A stretch of 64,000 bases of DNA, from assembly GCF_900277125.1 (NCBI RefSeq), contig NZ_OPYN01000150.1, positions 129,383 to 193,382 of the forward strand, given 5' to 3'. The notes under the pieces were generated by a model, which was given only the letters and a program-made list of their open reading frames with translations, ran no database searches and had not been told where the DNA came from. Positions 33,478 through 42,349 of the stretch are shown here, in pieces; positions within the stretch are counted from its first letter, which is position 1, and every line of letters begins with the position of its first letter. The position numbers and the translations under genes were made by a program. This DNA comes from Pseudomonas inefficax (GTDB lineage Bacteria > Pseudomonadota > Gammaproteobacteria > Pseudomonadales > Pseudomonadaceae).

Positions 33478-36030
33478 TCATCGCGCTAACGCTACCTGGT
33501 CTTTCATCATTCCCACCAACGCTTCGTTTTCCAGCGGTTTGCTGAGCAGGAAGCCTTGTACTTCATGGCATTGGTCATCGCTGAGCAAGGCCAGTTGCTC
33601 GGCGGTCTCGACACCTTCGGCAGTAACCGTCATGCCCATTGCGTTGCCAAGATTGATGATGGCCTGGACCACGCTACGGTCGCTGCCGCTCTTGCCCAGG
33701 TGCTGCACGAAGCGCTTGTCGATCTTGATGCTGTCGAACGGGTAGGTACGCAGGTAGCCCAGCGAGGAGTAACCGGTGCCGAAGTCGTCCATGTTCAGGC
33801 GCACGCCCAGCTCCTTCAGCGCAAGCATGGTGTGCAGCGCGCCTTCGACATCGTTGAGCATGACATTCTCGGTAATTTCCAGCTCCAGGCGATGGGCCGG
33901 CAGCCCGGTGGCGCGCAATGCATCGCCGACGTCGCGGACCACATCGCTGCGGCTGAACTGGGCCGGCGACATGTTGACCGAGACCAACACCGCCTGCGGC
34001 CAGCCCCGCGCCTTGATACAGGCTTCGTGCAGCACCCAGTTGCCAAGCAGCACGATCAGGTCGGACTCTTCGGCCAGCGGGATAAAACGATCCGGGCGGA
34101 GCAGGCCCAGGCGCGGGTGCTTCCAGCGCACCAGGGCCTCGGCCGATGCGATCGAGACCCCATCGACCTTGAAGCGCGGCTGAAAATGCAGCACCAGTTC
34201 GCCACGCGGTATGCCCTCGCGCAGTTCGCTTTCCAGCACACGCTTCTCCATCAATGCCGCGTTCATCTGTGCCGAAAAGAAGCGCCAAGTGTTCTTGCCC
34301 GCCTGCTTGGCGCTGTACAGGGCTACGTCGGCGTGCCGGATCAGGTCGCTCGGCGTACCGGAGTAGTCGGCCGACAGCACTACACCCAGGCTTACCCCCA
34401 CTTGCACGACATGCCCTTCGACCTGAATGGGGCGTTTGATCGCCTCGATCACGCGCGTGCAGAATCGGTCCATGTCTGCGTGATCGCCTGGCCGGGTGAG
34501 CACGACGATGAACTCGTCGCCTCCCAGACGGGCGACCAGATCACTGTCACGGGTCACCTGGCCGAGGCGGATCGCTACCTCCAGCAGCACCGCGTCGCCG
34601 GCCGGATGCCCAAGGCTGTCGTTGATCGGCTTGAAGTTGTCCAGATCCAGCATCAGCAGCGCCACCTGGGGTTGCTCGGCGCCAGGAGCTGATTGCTCAA
34701 GGAAACGGAACAGCTTGTTGCGATTCGGCAGGCCGGTCAGGGCGTCATGCAAAGAGAGATGCTGGATCTGGGCATGGGCGGCCACTTCGTCGGTGATGTC
34801 GCTGCAAGTGCCACGAAAGCCGGTACAGACGCCCTCGGCCACGATCGCGCGAGAAGCGATCCTGCAGATGCGCTGTTGGCCGAGATGGTCCTGATACTGG
34901 CAGCGCAGCGTGCCGGAAGAACCTGCCGCGGCCAGGCTGTGCAGGCAGGTCCGGAGGTTGTTGGTATCACACGATAGCAACTCGGTGATCGAGCGCTGTC
35001 GCCACGCTTCGACGGGGTGCCCGGTGAGCTCGGTGAAGCGGTCCGAAAGGTAGGTCAGGCGAAGCAGCACATCCGTTTCCCAGATCCAGTCCGACGCGGC
35101 TTCGGCCACGGCCTTGAAGCGCTCTTCGCTCGATTGCAGGGCAGCCCTGGACGTCATCAGGGCACGGTGGCTGCGATCGATCCTGGTGCTGGCCCGGATC
35201 GCATAGCGTGCAAACAATGCCATGCTCAGTGCGATGAGCAGTACCGCAATAGCCAAGGGTGCGATTACCGTCTGGATCAGTTCGGTGCCGGGTTGCGGTA
35301 AATCCCACGTCAAGGCATGGCCGCTGCCTTCGAGAGGCAGGGCACCGCGCCCATGGCGCTGATCGGCCGAATCGACCACGGCCAGGCCGGACAACCCCGC
35401 CGACTGGCCCAGCGGCAAGAGCACCTCGGGCGAGAGAACCCGAATGAACACCATCACCGCGGTTGGCCCCGGCGGTTGGGCGGGCTGGGTCTGCGGGCGG
35501 ATCAGCGCTGCGACGTACACCGCCGGCTGGCCACGAAACACGAGGTACCCTGAAGACGCCTGTTCGTGCTGCGCTGCTTGACGAGCCTCCTGAAGGATCT
35601 TGCCAGCACTGGCGGTATGACGCTCCAGCCCCTGTTGGCTGAGCTTACCGTCCAGGATTGCATACCGAGTCCCGTCATCATCGAGCACATATACACCGTC
35701 ATATCCGTCGGAGGTATAGAGCGTGGCACCGACGTTGTCCTCGTCGTATGCCCACTGTGTATCGACCTGCCCGCCCAAGTGATCATAGGCAGCCTGCCAG
35801 TTGGCATGGGTCAGCAGGAACGTCTTGTCGTTCTTCTGCAACTGGGCCATGGCGGACTCAGCATAGAAGCGGCTTTGCTCCACTTGTCGGGCGTCCAGCG
35901 CCTCGGCGAGGCGGTAGAGGGAGAACAGCCCCAGCAACAGGGCCAACAGCAGAATCAGGGAAAACACCACGATCAGTTGCCCGACCACATGACTACGGGT
36001 CGACATTTCATTGTCAGCAGAGACGTCCAT
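33478..36030 (-). CDS. CHASE4-PAS-GGDEF-EAL cyclic-di-GMP enzyme
   Basis: This 850-aa membrane protein has two helices (LIVVFSLILLLALLLGLF; VIAPLAIAVLLIALSMALF) that flank a periplasmic CHASE4-like sensor (LLTHANWQAAYDHLGGQVDT). A PAS domain follows (SSEERFKAVAEAASDWIWET), then GGDEF (503-507) and EAL (631-633) with DDFGTGYSSLGYL. Both catalytic signatures are intact, so it could make and degrade cyclic-di-GMP; one activity may regulate the other. ATG 36030 is preferred over 36006 because GGTGA lies upstream. It probably switches motility or attachment in response to an extracytoplasmic signal. It is separated from its neighbours by REP sequence and is likely monocistronic. Confidence 0.88.
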   Translation of the reverse strand: MDVSADNEMSTRSHVVGQLIVVFSLILLLALLLGLFSLYRLAEALDARQVEQSRFYAESAMAQLQKNDKTFLLTHANWQAAYDHLGGQVDTQWAYDEDNVGATLYTSDGYDGVYVLDDDGTRYAILDGKLSQQGLERHTASAGKILQEARQAAQHEQASSGYLVFRGQPAVYVAALIRPQTQPAQPPGPTAVMVFIRVLSPEVLLPLGQSAGLSGLAVVDSADQRHGRGALPLEGSGHALTWDLPQPGTELIQTVIAPLAIAVLLIALSMALFARYAIRASTRIDRSHRALMTSRAALQSSEERFKAVAEAASDWIWETDVLLRLTYLSDRFTELTGHPVEAWRQRSITELLSCDTNNLRTCLHSLAAAGSSGTLRCQYQDHLGQQRICRIASRAIVAEGVCTGFRGTCSDITDEVAAHAQIQHLSLHDALTGLPNRNKLFRFLEQSAPGAEQPQVALLMLDLDNFKPINDSLGHPAGDAVLLEVAIRLGQVTRDSDLVARLGGDEFIVVLTRPGDHADMDRFCTRVIEAIKRPIQVEGHVVQVGVSLGVVLSADYSGTPSDLIRHADVALYSAKQAGKNTWRFFSAQMNAALMEKRVLESELREGIPRGELVLHFQPRFKVDGVSIASAEALVRWKHPRLGLLRPDRFIPLAEESDLIVLLGNWVLHEACIKARGWPQAVLVSVNMSPAQFSRSDVVRDVGDALRATGLPAHRLELEITENVMLNDVEGALHTMLALKELGVRLNMDDFGTGYSSLGYLRTYPFDSIKIDKRFVQHLGKSGSDRSVVQAIINLGNAMGMTVTAEGVETAEQLALLSDDQCHEVQGFLLSKPLENEALVGMMKDQVALAR

Positions 36031-36368
36031 TGGTTCACCATCGCGGCCTAGGGTCTCCCAGTTGACCGGGCAGCAGGATTGGAGGTCGATGGAGCTGACG
36101 ACCGGTGGGTGCGGAAGGCAACCTTGAGCGTGATTCGGGCAACGACCCATAGCTGTCGTCTTGCCCAACAGCAATTATTGTGGGAGCGGGTTTACCCGCG
36201 AACACCGGCGCAGCCGGTGCCATCCACCGCGGTGCCTGCTTCGCGGGTAAACCCGCTCCTACAGAGTGCGCATCGCGCTTACGATACCAGTCATGTTCAA
36301 GCGCCCGCTTCGGGTCGATGGCAACCAGTCGCGAATGGCCGCTATCGACCCATAGCACGTTGGTTTGG
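36031..36368. repeat. Intergenic region with a REP pair (36179-36263)
   Basis: Two inverted REP cores (GCGGGTTTACCCGC at about 36186 and GCGGGTAAACCCGC at about 36243) enclose a GCCGGTGCCAT spacer. The flank at 36264-36350 is related to the sequence beside the REP pairs at 57.2 and 62.6 kb. No gene is seen. REP pairs can stabilise transcripts or bind gyrase. Confidence 0.85.
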
Positions 36369-39300
36369 TCAAGGTAATGCACGATCGTCACAGCGCCGGA
36401 AAACTTTTTTTCGGATCCAGGTCTTCATCTGCCCCCAGTATTCCTTACCCAGCAATGCGATGGTGAAGACAAACAGGACTTCACCAATCACGGCCATCAC
36501 AGACATCACTATCAGCTTGTTGGGAACATCCAGGAACGGGACGATGGGGAACGCAATCCAATACAGCAACACAGCGCCCAGCATGGCGAACCCGACCCTC
36601 TTCCTGATGCTCAGTCCTGCTAGTTTCTGAGGGAGCTCGCGCAGGAATAGCTGAAGGTCATCCACAAGCGTGTATACCGCAGGAATGACCAACAGGCTCA
36701 GGATTGTTGAGGTGATCAACCCACCGATGACCGCCACAGCCATGGGGCTGCGGAAGCTCGGGTCGGCACTGCCAAAGCCTAGCGCAACAGGGAGCATGCC
36801 TACCCCCATCGCCAATGAGGTCATGATCACCGGTCGGGCGCGCTTGTGGCAGGCGTCCAGTAACGCCTCCATACGCGACATCGGTTTCGTGGCTTCCAGA
36901 TGGCCTCGGCGAGCCTCGATGGCATAGTCGACGAGCAAGATCGAGTTCTTGGTGGCGATCCCCATCAACATGACTAGGCCAATCAAGGACGACAACGAAA
37001 ACGCCTGACCCGCTAATAGCAGCCCCAGGAAGGCGCCGCCCAGCGACAATGGCAACGCCACCAGAATGGTAATCGGCTGAAAGAAGTCCTTGAAGAGCAG
37101 TACCAGCACGACATAGATCGCCACAACACCGATCAACATGGCTGTACCGAACCCGAAAAACAGCTCCTGCATCATTTCTTCGTCGCCTTGGACGACTTGA
37201 TGTACGCCTCTGGGCAGATTGCGGATGGAAGGCAACTTCGCAACCTGTTTGGTCAGATCACCCAAGGCGATGCCCGAAAGCTCCACGACAAGAGACACAC
37301 TGCGCGCTCGGTTAAGTCTCGTGAGCTCGGCTGGACCACCCCTTTGCTCAATCCGGACAACTTGGTTGAGCTGCACTGGGCCGTTGTCGCCACGCACGGT
37401 AAGCTGTTCCAATTGCGTCAGATCCTTTCGAATGTCTTGTGAGAACTTGACGATGATGGGGACCTGACGCTGTTCCAGATTCAACTTCGACAGCAATTCG
37501 TCAAAATCACCCACTGTCGCAACACGCAACGTGTCCGCGATGGCTACACCAGAAACCCCGAGCTCAGCGGCTTTTGCATAATCTGGGGTCAGCGTGATTT
37601 CATTTCGAACGAGGCCGCTACTTGACGAGATATTGCCAAGGCCCGGAATCCGTCGCAGATCCTGCAGCACAGCATCAGCGGCAGTATTCAACAGTTGTGG
37701 ATCGTCTCCAGTGAGCACCAACTGGTATTTCTCGCCAGAACCGCCGAAGCCTACCTTGCTGCGTACACCCGGTAATTTGGCAATCATTTCTCGCATGCGG
37801 GCTTCTATCACATGCTTCTTGGGCCGCTCGCTGCGTGGCGCCAACAATAGAGTCAGCGTTGCGGTGCGAACTTCAGCCTTCCCGCCACCGGCCATCACGT
37901 CGCTGCCGACTCCGCTAGTCCCGATAGTGGTATAGATACGCGTTACATTGTCCAGCGTTTCCAGGCTAGCACGGGCGGCTTCAGCAACGGCCTGCGTCTG
38001 CTCAAGCGTGGCGCCAGGCGCCAGTTCCAGGGTCACCTGAGTCTGGGAACTGTCATCCGGCGGAAAGAACCCTTGAGGCAGCAGCGGAATGAGTGACAGT
38101 GAGCCGATGAAAATGGCCATCGCTATGCCTAACGTCATCCAACGATGATTCAAGGTCCAGCGACTGATCTTCAAGTAGGCGGCCATCCAGAAAGGATCAG
38201 GCTGGTGCTGCACCCTTGATTTCATGAAGTAGGCCGCCATCATCGGTGTGAGCAACCGCGCCACCACCAAGGATGCGAACACCGCAAGCGCTGCGGTCCA
38301 GCCGAACTGTTTGAAGAATTTACCCGCTATGCCGTCCATGAACGCCGTCGGCAGGAATACGGCGATCAAGGCAAACGTCGTGGCCACCACAGCGAGGCCA
38401 ATTTCGGAGGCCGCATCCATGGCTGCCTGCAATGGCGTCTTGCCCATCGCAAGATGACGAGCAATGTTCTCGACCTCCACGATGGCGTCGTCGACCAAAA
38501 GCCCAATGACCAACGACAAGGCCAGCAATGTCACCACATTGAGCGAGAAGCCCATGACATCCATGCCGATGAATGCAGGCAAAACCGACAGCGGCAGAGC
38601 AGCGGCAGAGATGATGGTCGCCCGGATGTCGCGCAGAAAAAGGAAGACAACCAATATCGCCAACAACGCGCCTTCGTAAAGCATGCTCATTGAGGCGTCG
38701 AATTCTTCCTGGGCTTGTTGCACGAAATCAAAGACTTGAGTGATTTGCAGGTCGGGGCGATCCAGGCACAGCTTTGCCAGGGTATCCTGCACGCTAGCGC
38801 CCACTTCGATTTCACTTGCGCCGCGGGCTCGGGTGATTTCGAACCCGACCACTTGTTGATCACCGAGCAAGGCAAGTGCGTTACGCTCAGCGATCGTATC
38901 CTTGATCGTGGCGACTTCTCCCAGCATCACATGGTGTCCGCTTGGCAACGCCAACTCGACATTGGCCAGTTGATCCGCACTCTTCACGCGTGCAGCCAAA
39001 CGTAGCGGTTGCTTGCCGAGGCCAAGATCAACTTGGCCAGCAGTGACATCTGTTTGCACATCCCTCAGCTGCTGGGAAACCTCAAGAGCCGTTACACCGA
39101 TGGCCTCCAGTTTCACCGGGTCGAGTTCAACATGGACTTCTCGGGTGGTTCCTCCTACACGCGTGACCGAGCCTACCCCATTGATACGCCTTAACGTACG
39201 TGACAGCGTGTTGTCCACGAACCAGGACAACTCGCTTTCATCCATCAATGAAGAGCTGATGGAAAACGCCAGAATGGGACTGCCAGCGACATCGAGCTTG

Positions 39301-39686
39301 CTGACAATCGGGTCACGAACAGCTGTCGGCAGATCCGCGCGCACTCGCTGGACAGCGGTCCGTACATCATCAACAGCCTCCTGGATGGGCTTTTCCAGAC
39401 GGAATTCAGCGGAAATGATCACCACCCCATCCTGGATGGTGGTGCGCATGTTCTTCAGTCCTTGGACCGAAGAAATCGAGTCCTCGAGCTTACGAGCGAC
39501 CTCAGTTTCCAGCTGAGGAGGCGCGGCGCCAGGGAGTGAAGCCGAGACGGATACAGTCGGCAAGTCCATGTCCGGGACGTTTTGCACTTTCATCGCGTGA
39601 AACGCTTTGAGGCCGGCGAAACTCAAGATCAGAAAGAGCAAAACGGTGGGGATGGGGCTACGAATAGCCCAAGATGAAAGGTTCAT
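36369..39686 (-). CDS. RND efflux pump inner-membrane transporter with C-terminal extension
   Basis: This 1105-aa HAE1-type protein shows the AcrB-like plan: an N-terminal helix, a large porter loop, TM4 with the proton-relay pair (LSLVIGLLVDDAIVEVENI), a second porter loop, and TM10-12 (ATKNSILLVDYAIEARRG; TSTILSLLVIPAVYTL). About 60 residues beyond the usual end add two more helices (VGFAMLGAVLLYWIAFPIV; LIVMSVMAVIGEVLFVFTIALL). It lies 9 bases after the adaptor gene, so the two form an operon. No outer-membrane channel is adjacent; a TolC/OprM-type channel elsewhere is needed. Substrates are unknown; the TetR gene upstream suggests drug or lipid inducers. Confidence 0.9.
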   Translation of the reverse strand: MNLSSWAIRSPIPTVLLFLILSFAGLKAFHAMKVQNVPDMDLPTVSVSASLPGAAPPQLETEVARKLEDSISSVQGLKNMRTTIQDGVVIISAEFRLEKPIQEAVDDVRTAVQRVRADLPTAVRDPIVSKLDVAGSPILAFSISSSLMDESELSWFVDNTLSRTLRRINGVGSVTRVGGTTREVHVELDPVKLEAIGVTALEVSQQLRDVQTDVTAGQVDLGLGKQPLRLAARVKSADQLANVELALPSGHHVMLGEVATIKDTIAERNALALLGDQQVVGFEITRARGASEIEVGASVQDTLAKLCLDRPDLQITQVFDFVQQAQEEFDASMSMLYEGALLAILVVFLFLRDIRATIISAAALPLSVLPAFIGMDVMGFSLNVVTLLALSLVIGLLVDDAIVEVENIARHLAMGKTPLQAAMDAASEIGLAVVATTFALIAVFLPTAFMDGIAGKFFKQFGWTAALAVFASLVVARLLTPMMAAYFMKSRVQHQPDPFWMAAYLKISRWTLNHRWMTLGIAMAIFIGSLSLIPLLPQGFFPPDDSSQTQVTLELAPGATLEQTQAVAEAARASLETLDNVTRIYTTIGTSGVGSDVMAGGGKAEVRTATLTLLLAPRSERPKKHVIEARMREMIAKLPGVRSKVGFGGSGEKYQLVLTGDDPQLLNTAADAVLQDLRRIPGLGNISSSSGLVRNEITLTPDYAKAAELGVSGVAIADTLRVATVGDFDELLSKLNLEQRQVPIIVKFSQDIRKDLTQLEQLTVRGDNGPVQLNQVVRIEQRGGPAELTRLNRARSVSLVVELSGIALGDLTKQVAKLPSIRNLPRGVHQVVQGDEEMMQELFFGFGTAMLIGVVAIYVVLVLLFKDFFQPITILVALPLSLGGAFLGLLLAGQAFSLSSLIGLVMLMGIATKNSILLVDYAIEARRGHLEATKPMSRMEALLDACHKRARPVIMTSLAMGVGMLPVALGFGSADPSFRSPMAVAVIGGLITSTILSLLVIPAVYTLVDDLQLFLRELPQKLAGLSIRKRVGFAMLGAVLLYWIAFPIVPFLDVPNKLIVMSVMAVIGEVLFVFTIALLGKEYWGQMKTWIRKKVFRRCDDRALP

Positions 39687-39695
39687 GCTGGGCCT

Positions 39696-40868
39696 CTATC
39701 GTGGATCATGCTCTGGGTGCATATCAGCACCCTCTGCGATCTGAACAAGATCACCGCTGTTTAGAAAGGCGCCGCCAGCGACAACAATACGCTCGGAACC
39801 TTCAAGGCCTGACATGACCTCTTGGCGATCATCGACGATACGTCCAACGTCAACTTTAAGCCCCTCCACGCGCTGATCATCATTCACCTTGAAAACCAGG
39901 TGAAAGCCATCGCGAGCTACGATCGCCGTCTGTGGCACCATCATCCCTGGCCTTTCTCCCAGGATCACTTCGCCTTTGACGTATGCGCCTGCTGGCATGG
40001 ACGCGGCGTTTTTTGTCACCGGGCCGCTAATGTCCACATACACCACACCACGGCGAGAAGTTGTATCCACGGTCGGTGCTATCTGACGCACCCGACCGCT
40101 CCAATACCCCCCTTCCGGGGACCCTATTCTGGATTCCTGACCAGGACGAATCTTTGCCAGTTGCTGGGCGGTCAGTTCCGCGCGCCACTCAAGACGTCCT
40201 TGTCGAATCATCCGGAACATTTCGGTCCCTTGTGCCGGAACCGAGCCAACTGTCGCCGAGCGTGCAGAGATGATCCCATCGTCGGGTGCCCGCAGTGTGG
40301 TCTGGCTCAGGTGGAGTTCCTGAACTGCGACCCGGGCACGCGCGGCCTGTACGCGTGCCTGTGTGGCTTGCTCTTGAGTGAGCATCTGTTGAACTTGCTG
40401 TCCGCTCAGGCCACCGATATCTCGTAGTTCACGCGCTCGCTCGCCATCAGATCGAGCTTCATGTGCGAGTGCGATGGCCTCATCCAGCGCTGCTTTCGCC
40501 AAGCGATAGTCGTGCTGCACTGTGTCCTTTGCGAAGGTGGCAAGCGCCTGGCCTTTACGAACCTGATCCCCCACCTGCACAAGTACCGCATCCACACGCA
40601 AGCCGTTCACTTCAGGACCGATGACCGCTTCCTGCCACGCTGCAATGGGACCATTCGCAGTCAAGGAACTGATTAGGAATTGCTCGGTTGGCGCTGCGAC
40701 AGCCACCGTCAATACGGCTTTATCTATCGCAGTGGGCACGGGCGCCTCCGCGGCCCTCTCGCAAGCGGACAGCAGCATGCCGATGGCTACTAGGCACAGG
40801 AGTTTTGCCAGCCTGTGCAGGACGCACGGCTGGTTACCACGGATGGCATTGGTCGTCAGGGTACTCAT
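39696..40868 (-). CDS. RND periplasmic adaptor lipoprotein
   Basis: This 390-aa protein has a lipobox (LLCLVAIGMLLSAC), a barrel-sandwich domain (GLRVDAVLVQVGDQVRKGQAL), a helical hairpin (QQVQQMLTQEQATQARVQAARA), then beta-barrel and membrane-proximal domains. It should link the RND transporter to an outer-membrane channel. ATG 40868 is chosen because GGTGGG lies upstream and the signal sequence follows closely. A perfect palindrome lies 69 bases upstream. It is preceded by tetR on the same strand, but a terminator lies between them. Confidence 0.88.
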   Translation of the reverse strand: MSTLTTNAIRGNQPCVLHRLAKLLCLVAIGMLLSACERAAEAPVPTAIDKAVLTVAVAAPTEQFLISSLTANGPIAAWQEAVIGPEVNGLRVDAVLVQVGDQVRKGQALATFAKDTVQHDYRLAKAALDEAIALAHEARSDGERARELRDIGGLSGQQVQQMLTQEQATQARVQAARARVAVQELHLSQTTLRAPDDGIISARSATVGSVPAQGTEMFRMIRQGRLEWRAELTAQQLAKIRPGQESRIGSPEGGYWSGRVRQIAPTVDTTSRRGVVYVDISGPVTKNAASMPAGAYVKGEVILGERPGMMVPQTAIVARDGFHLVFKVNDDQRVEGLKVDVGRIVDDRQEVMSGLEGSERIVVAGGAFLNSGDLVQIAEGADMHPEHDPR

Positions 40869-40936
40869 AGATACCCACCGGTCTTCAACTGGTGCACAGG
40901 TTGCAAAGGGCTGCGTTGCCAATCGTCACCAAAAAT

Positions 40937-40954
40937 AGACGGAGTATTCCGTCT
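40937..40954 (-). promoter_or_regulatory. Perfect palindrome upstream of the RND operon, candidate TetR operator
   Basis: AGACGGA-GTAT-TCCGTCT is a perfect 7+7 inverted repeat between the tetR terminator and the adaptor start. Its position is right for repression of the pump by the adjacent TetR protein. Confidence 0.55.
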
Positions 40955-40963
40955 CTTTATTTG

Positions 40964-40993
40964 TGAAAAAAAACACGCTCCATAAGCGTGTTT
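40964..40993 (-). terminator. Rho-independent terminator of tetR
   Basis: On the minus strand AACACGCT-TATGG-AGCGTGTT forms an 8-bp stem followed by eight T residues, 27 bases beyond the tetR stop. It separates tetR from the pump genes. Confidence 0.85.
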
Positions 40994-41019
40994 CAAAAAT
41001 TGCGTTAAAGACATAAATG

Positions 41020-41631
41020 TCAGTTTCCTGCTTTTGGTTCCGATGAGAATAAATAGGCTGTGACGAAATCCCGTATCGCTGCTGCCGCTTGGACGGCATT
41101 GACGGGAATGCCCACGCTCAACTCGAGCCACAGTCCATTAACAAGCGCGAACATTAGGCCGGTTGCAGAATGGGGAGAAAGGTTCGGACGAATCCAGCCT
41201 TCACGTTGCCCCTTGATCAACAGTTCGGCAAACGCCGAGCGCAATTGCTGATCCAGCTCAAGCATGCGCGGGTGATCCTTTCCTCGAGCGATCTCCAGCC
41301 AGCTGTCCAGGCTGAGGTCATATTCACCTGGCCAGAACGTGCTCTCCAGCTCTGCATCAGATATCGATGCCAATTGCAGCAGGCCTTCCTTGGTGAACAG
41401 ATGCTGGCATTGAGCCGCGTAGCGTTCAGACTCGAGATTTACGATTGCATCGATGATTTCGCGCTTATCACGAAAGTACCGAAAAACCGCTCCCGCACTC
41501 ATGCCCGCCTGGGCGCAGATATCTTCTGTGCGCGCGCCGTGGAATCCCCTTTCCTTGAACACTTTGGCGGCTGCGCTCAGGATTTGGGAGCGCCGGAGCT
41601 CATGGAGTTCATCGTTTCGGGTTCGGGCCAT
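41020..41631 (-). CDS. TetR-family repressor
   Basis: This 203-aa protein has an N-terminal HTH (ILSAAAKVFKERGFHGART, then EDICAQAGMSAGAVFRYFRD) and a C-terminal TetR_C-type ligand domain. It lies upstream of the RND adaptor on the same strand, and the expected target is the palindrome at 40937-40954. Its own promoter region (41632-41700) carries two direct TCCGATAAT elements on the minus strand, which might be part of its regulation. The ligand is unknown. Confidence 0.87.
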   Translation of the reverse strand: MARTRNDELHELRRSQILSAAAKVFKERGFHGARTEDICAQAGMSAGAVFRYFRDKREIIDAIVNLESERYAAQCQHLFTKEGLLQLASISDAELESTFWPGEYDLSLDSWLEIARGKDHPRMLELDQQLRSAFAELLIKGQREGWIRPNLSPHSATGLMFALVNGLWLELSVGIPVNAVQAAAAIRDFVTAYLFSSEPKAGN

Positions 41632-41813
41632 GGTTTGCTTGGGGTCATAATTATCGGACTATATCGTCGCATTATCGGAAAGCTCTGACTCTCCGTCAAC
41701 CCACAATCTAATCCATCCGTCTGGCGCGCAGGCATTGAACCAAGCCATTGCAAGCACGCCTGAAGGTGCCCTAGGCTGCTTCTCATGAATCGGCCACTGA
41801 CACTGGATAAACA

Positions 41814-42305
41814 ATGATCGAACTACAAGGATGTGCAGAGTTTTCAGGCTTGGAGTGCCGGCCGGTCGGGCCCGCTGACGCAGAAATGATCTGCTCGCAT
41901 CGCCAGGAGATGTTTCTTGAGGCAGGTGGCGACCCGGAAAACCTGCAAATCATGACTCAGCACTTTCGCCCATGGCTGGAGGAGCGGCTCGGTGACGGTC
42001 GGTATTACGGTTTCAAGCTCCTGGATGGCGACCAACCGGTCGCAGCCATTGGCCTGATGAGCATTGATTGGCCTCCCCATCCATCGCACCCGACCGTGGA
42101 CAAGCGTGGCTACGTGCTGAATGTGTTCGTCCAGCCGGCCTACCGGCGCCGCGGCCTGGCGTCGGCCTTGATGCAGGCTGCCGACGCCGAGTTCGCTCGC
42201 CGAGGTATCACCTTCGCTGTCCTGCACGCCACCGAAACGGGTAAACCGGTCTACGAGCAAGCCGGCTGGACGGGTACGTCGGAAATGGCCAAGCCCATTA
42301 CCTGA
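41814..42305 (+). CDS. GNAT-family N-acetyltransferase
   Basis: This 163-aa protein has the acetyl-CoA motif A as VLNVFVQPAYRRRGLASALM, with the Q/R-x2-G-x-G/A loop, and a C-terminal YEQAGW element. It transfers an acetyl group from acetyl-CoA to an amine; the substrate is not predictable. It stands alone between divergent tetR and chrA, and no operon partner is seen. Confidence 0.85.
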   Translation: MIELQGCAEFSGLECRPVGPADAEMICSHRQEMFLEAGGDPENLQIMTQHFRPWLEERLGDGRYYGFKLLDGDQPVAAIGLMSIDWPPHPSHPTVDKRGYVLNVFVQPAYRRRGLASALMQAADAEFARRGITFAVLHATETGKPVYEQAGWTGTSEMAKPIT

Positions 42306-42349
42306 TAGTTACCGCTGTCGGCCAAAAGCGGACATGGAAAGAACCGCTA

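Noticed and set aside
36179..36263. CRISPR-like palindromic repeat array
   Set aside because: Repeats are REP pairs, occur as inverted pairs across several gaps rather than in a spaced array, and no cas genes are present.
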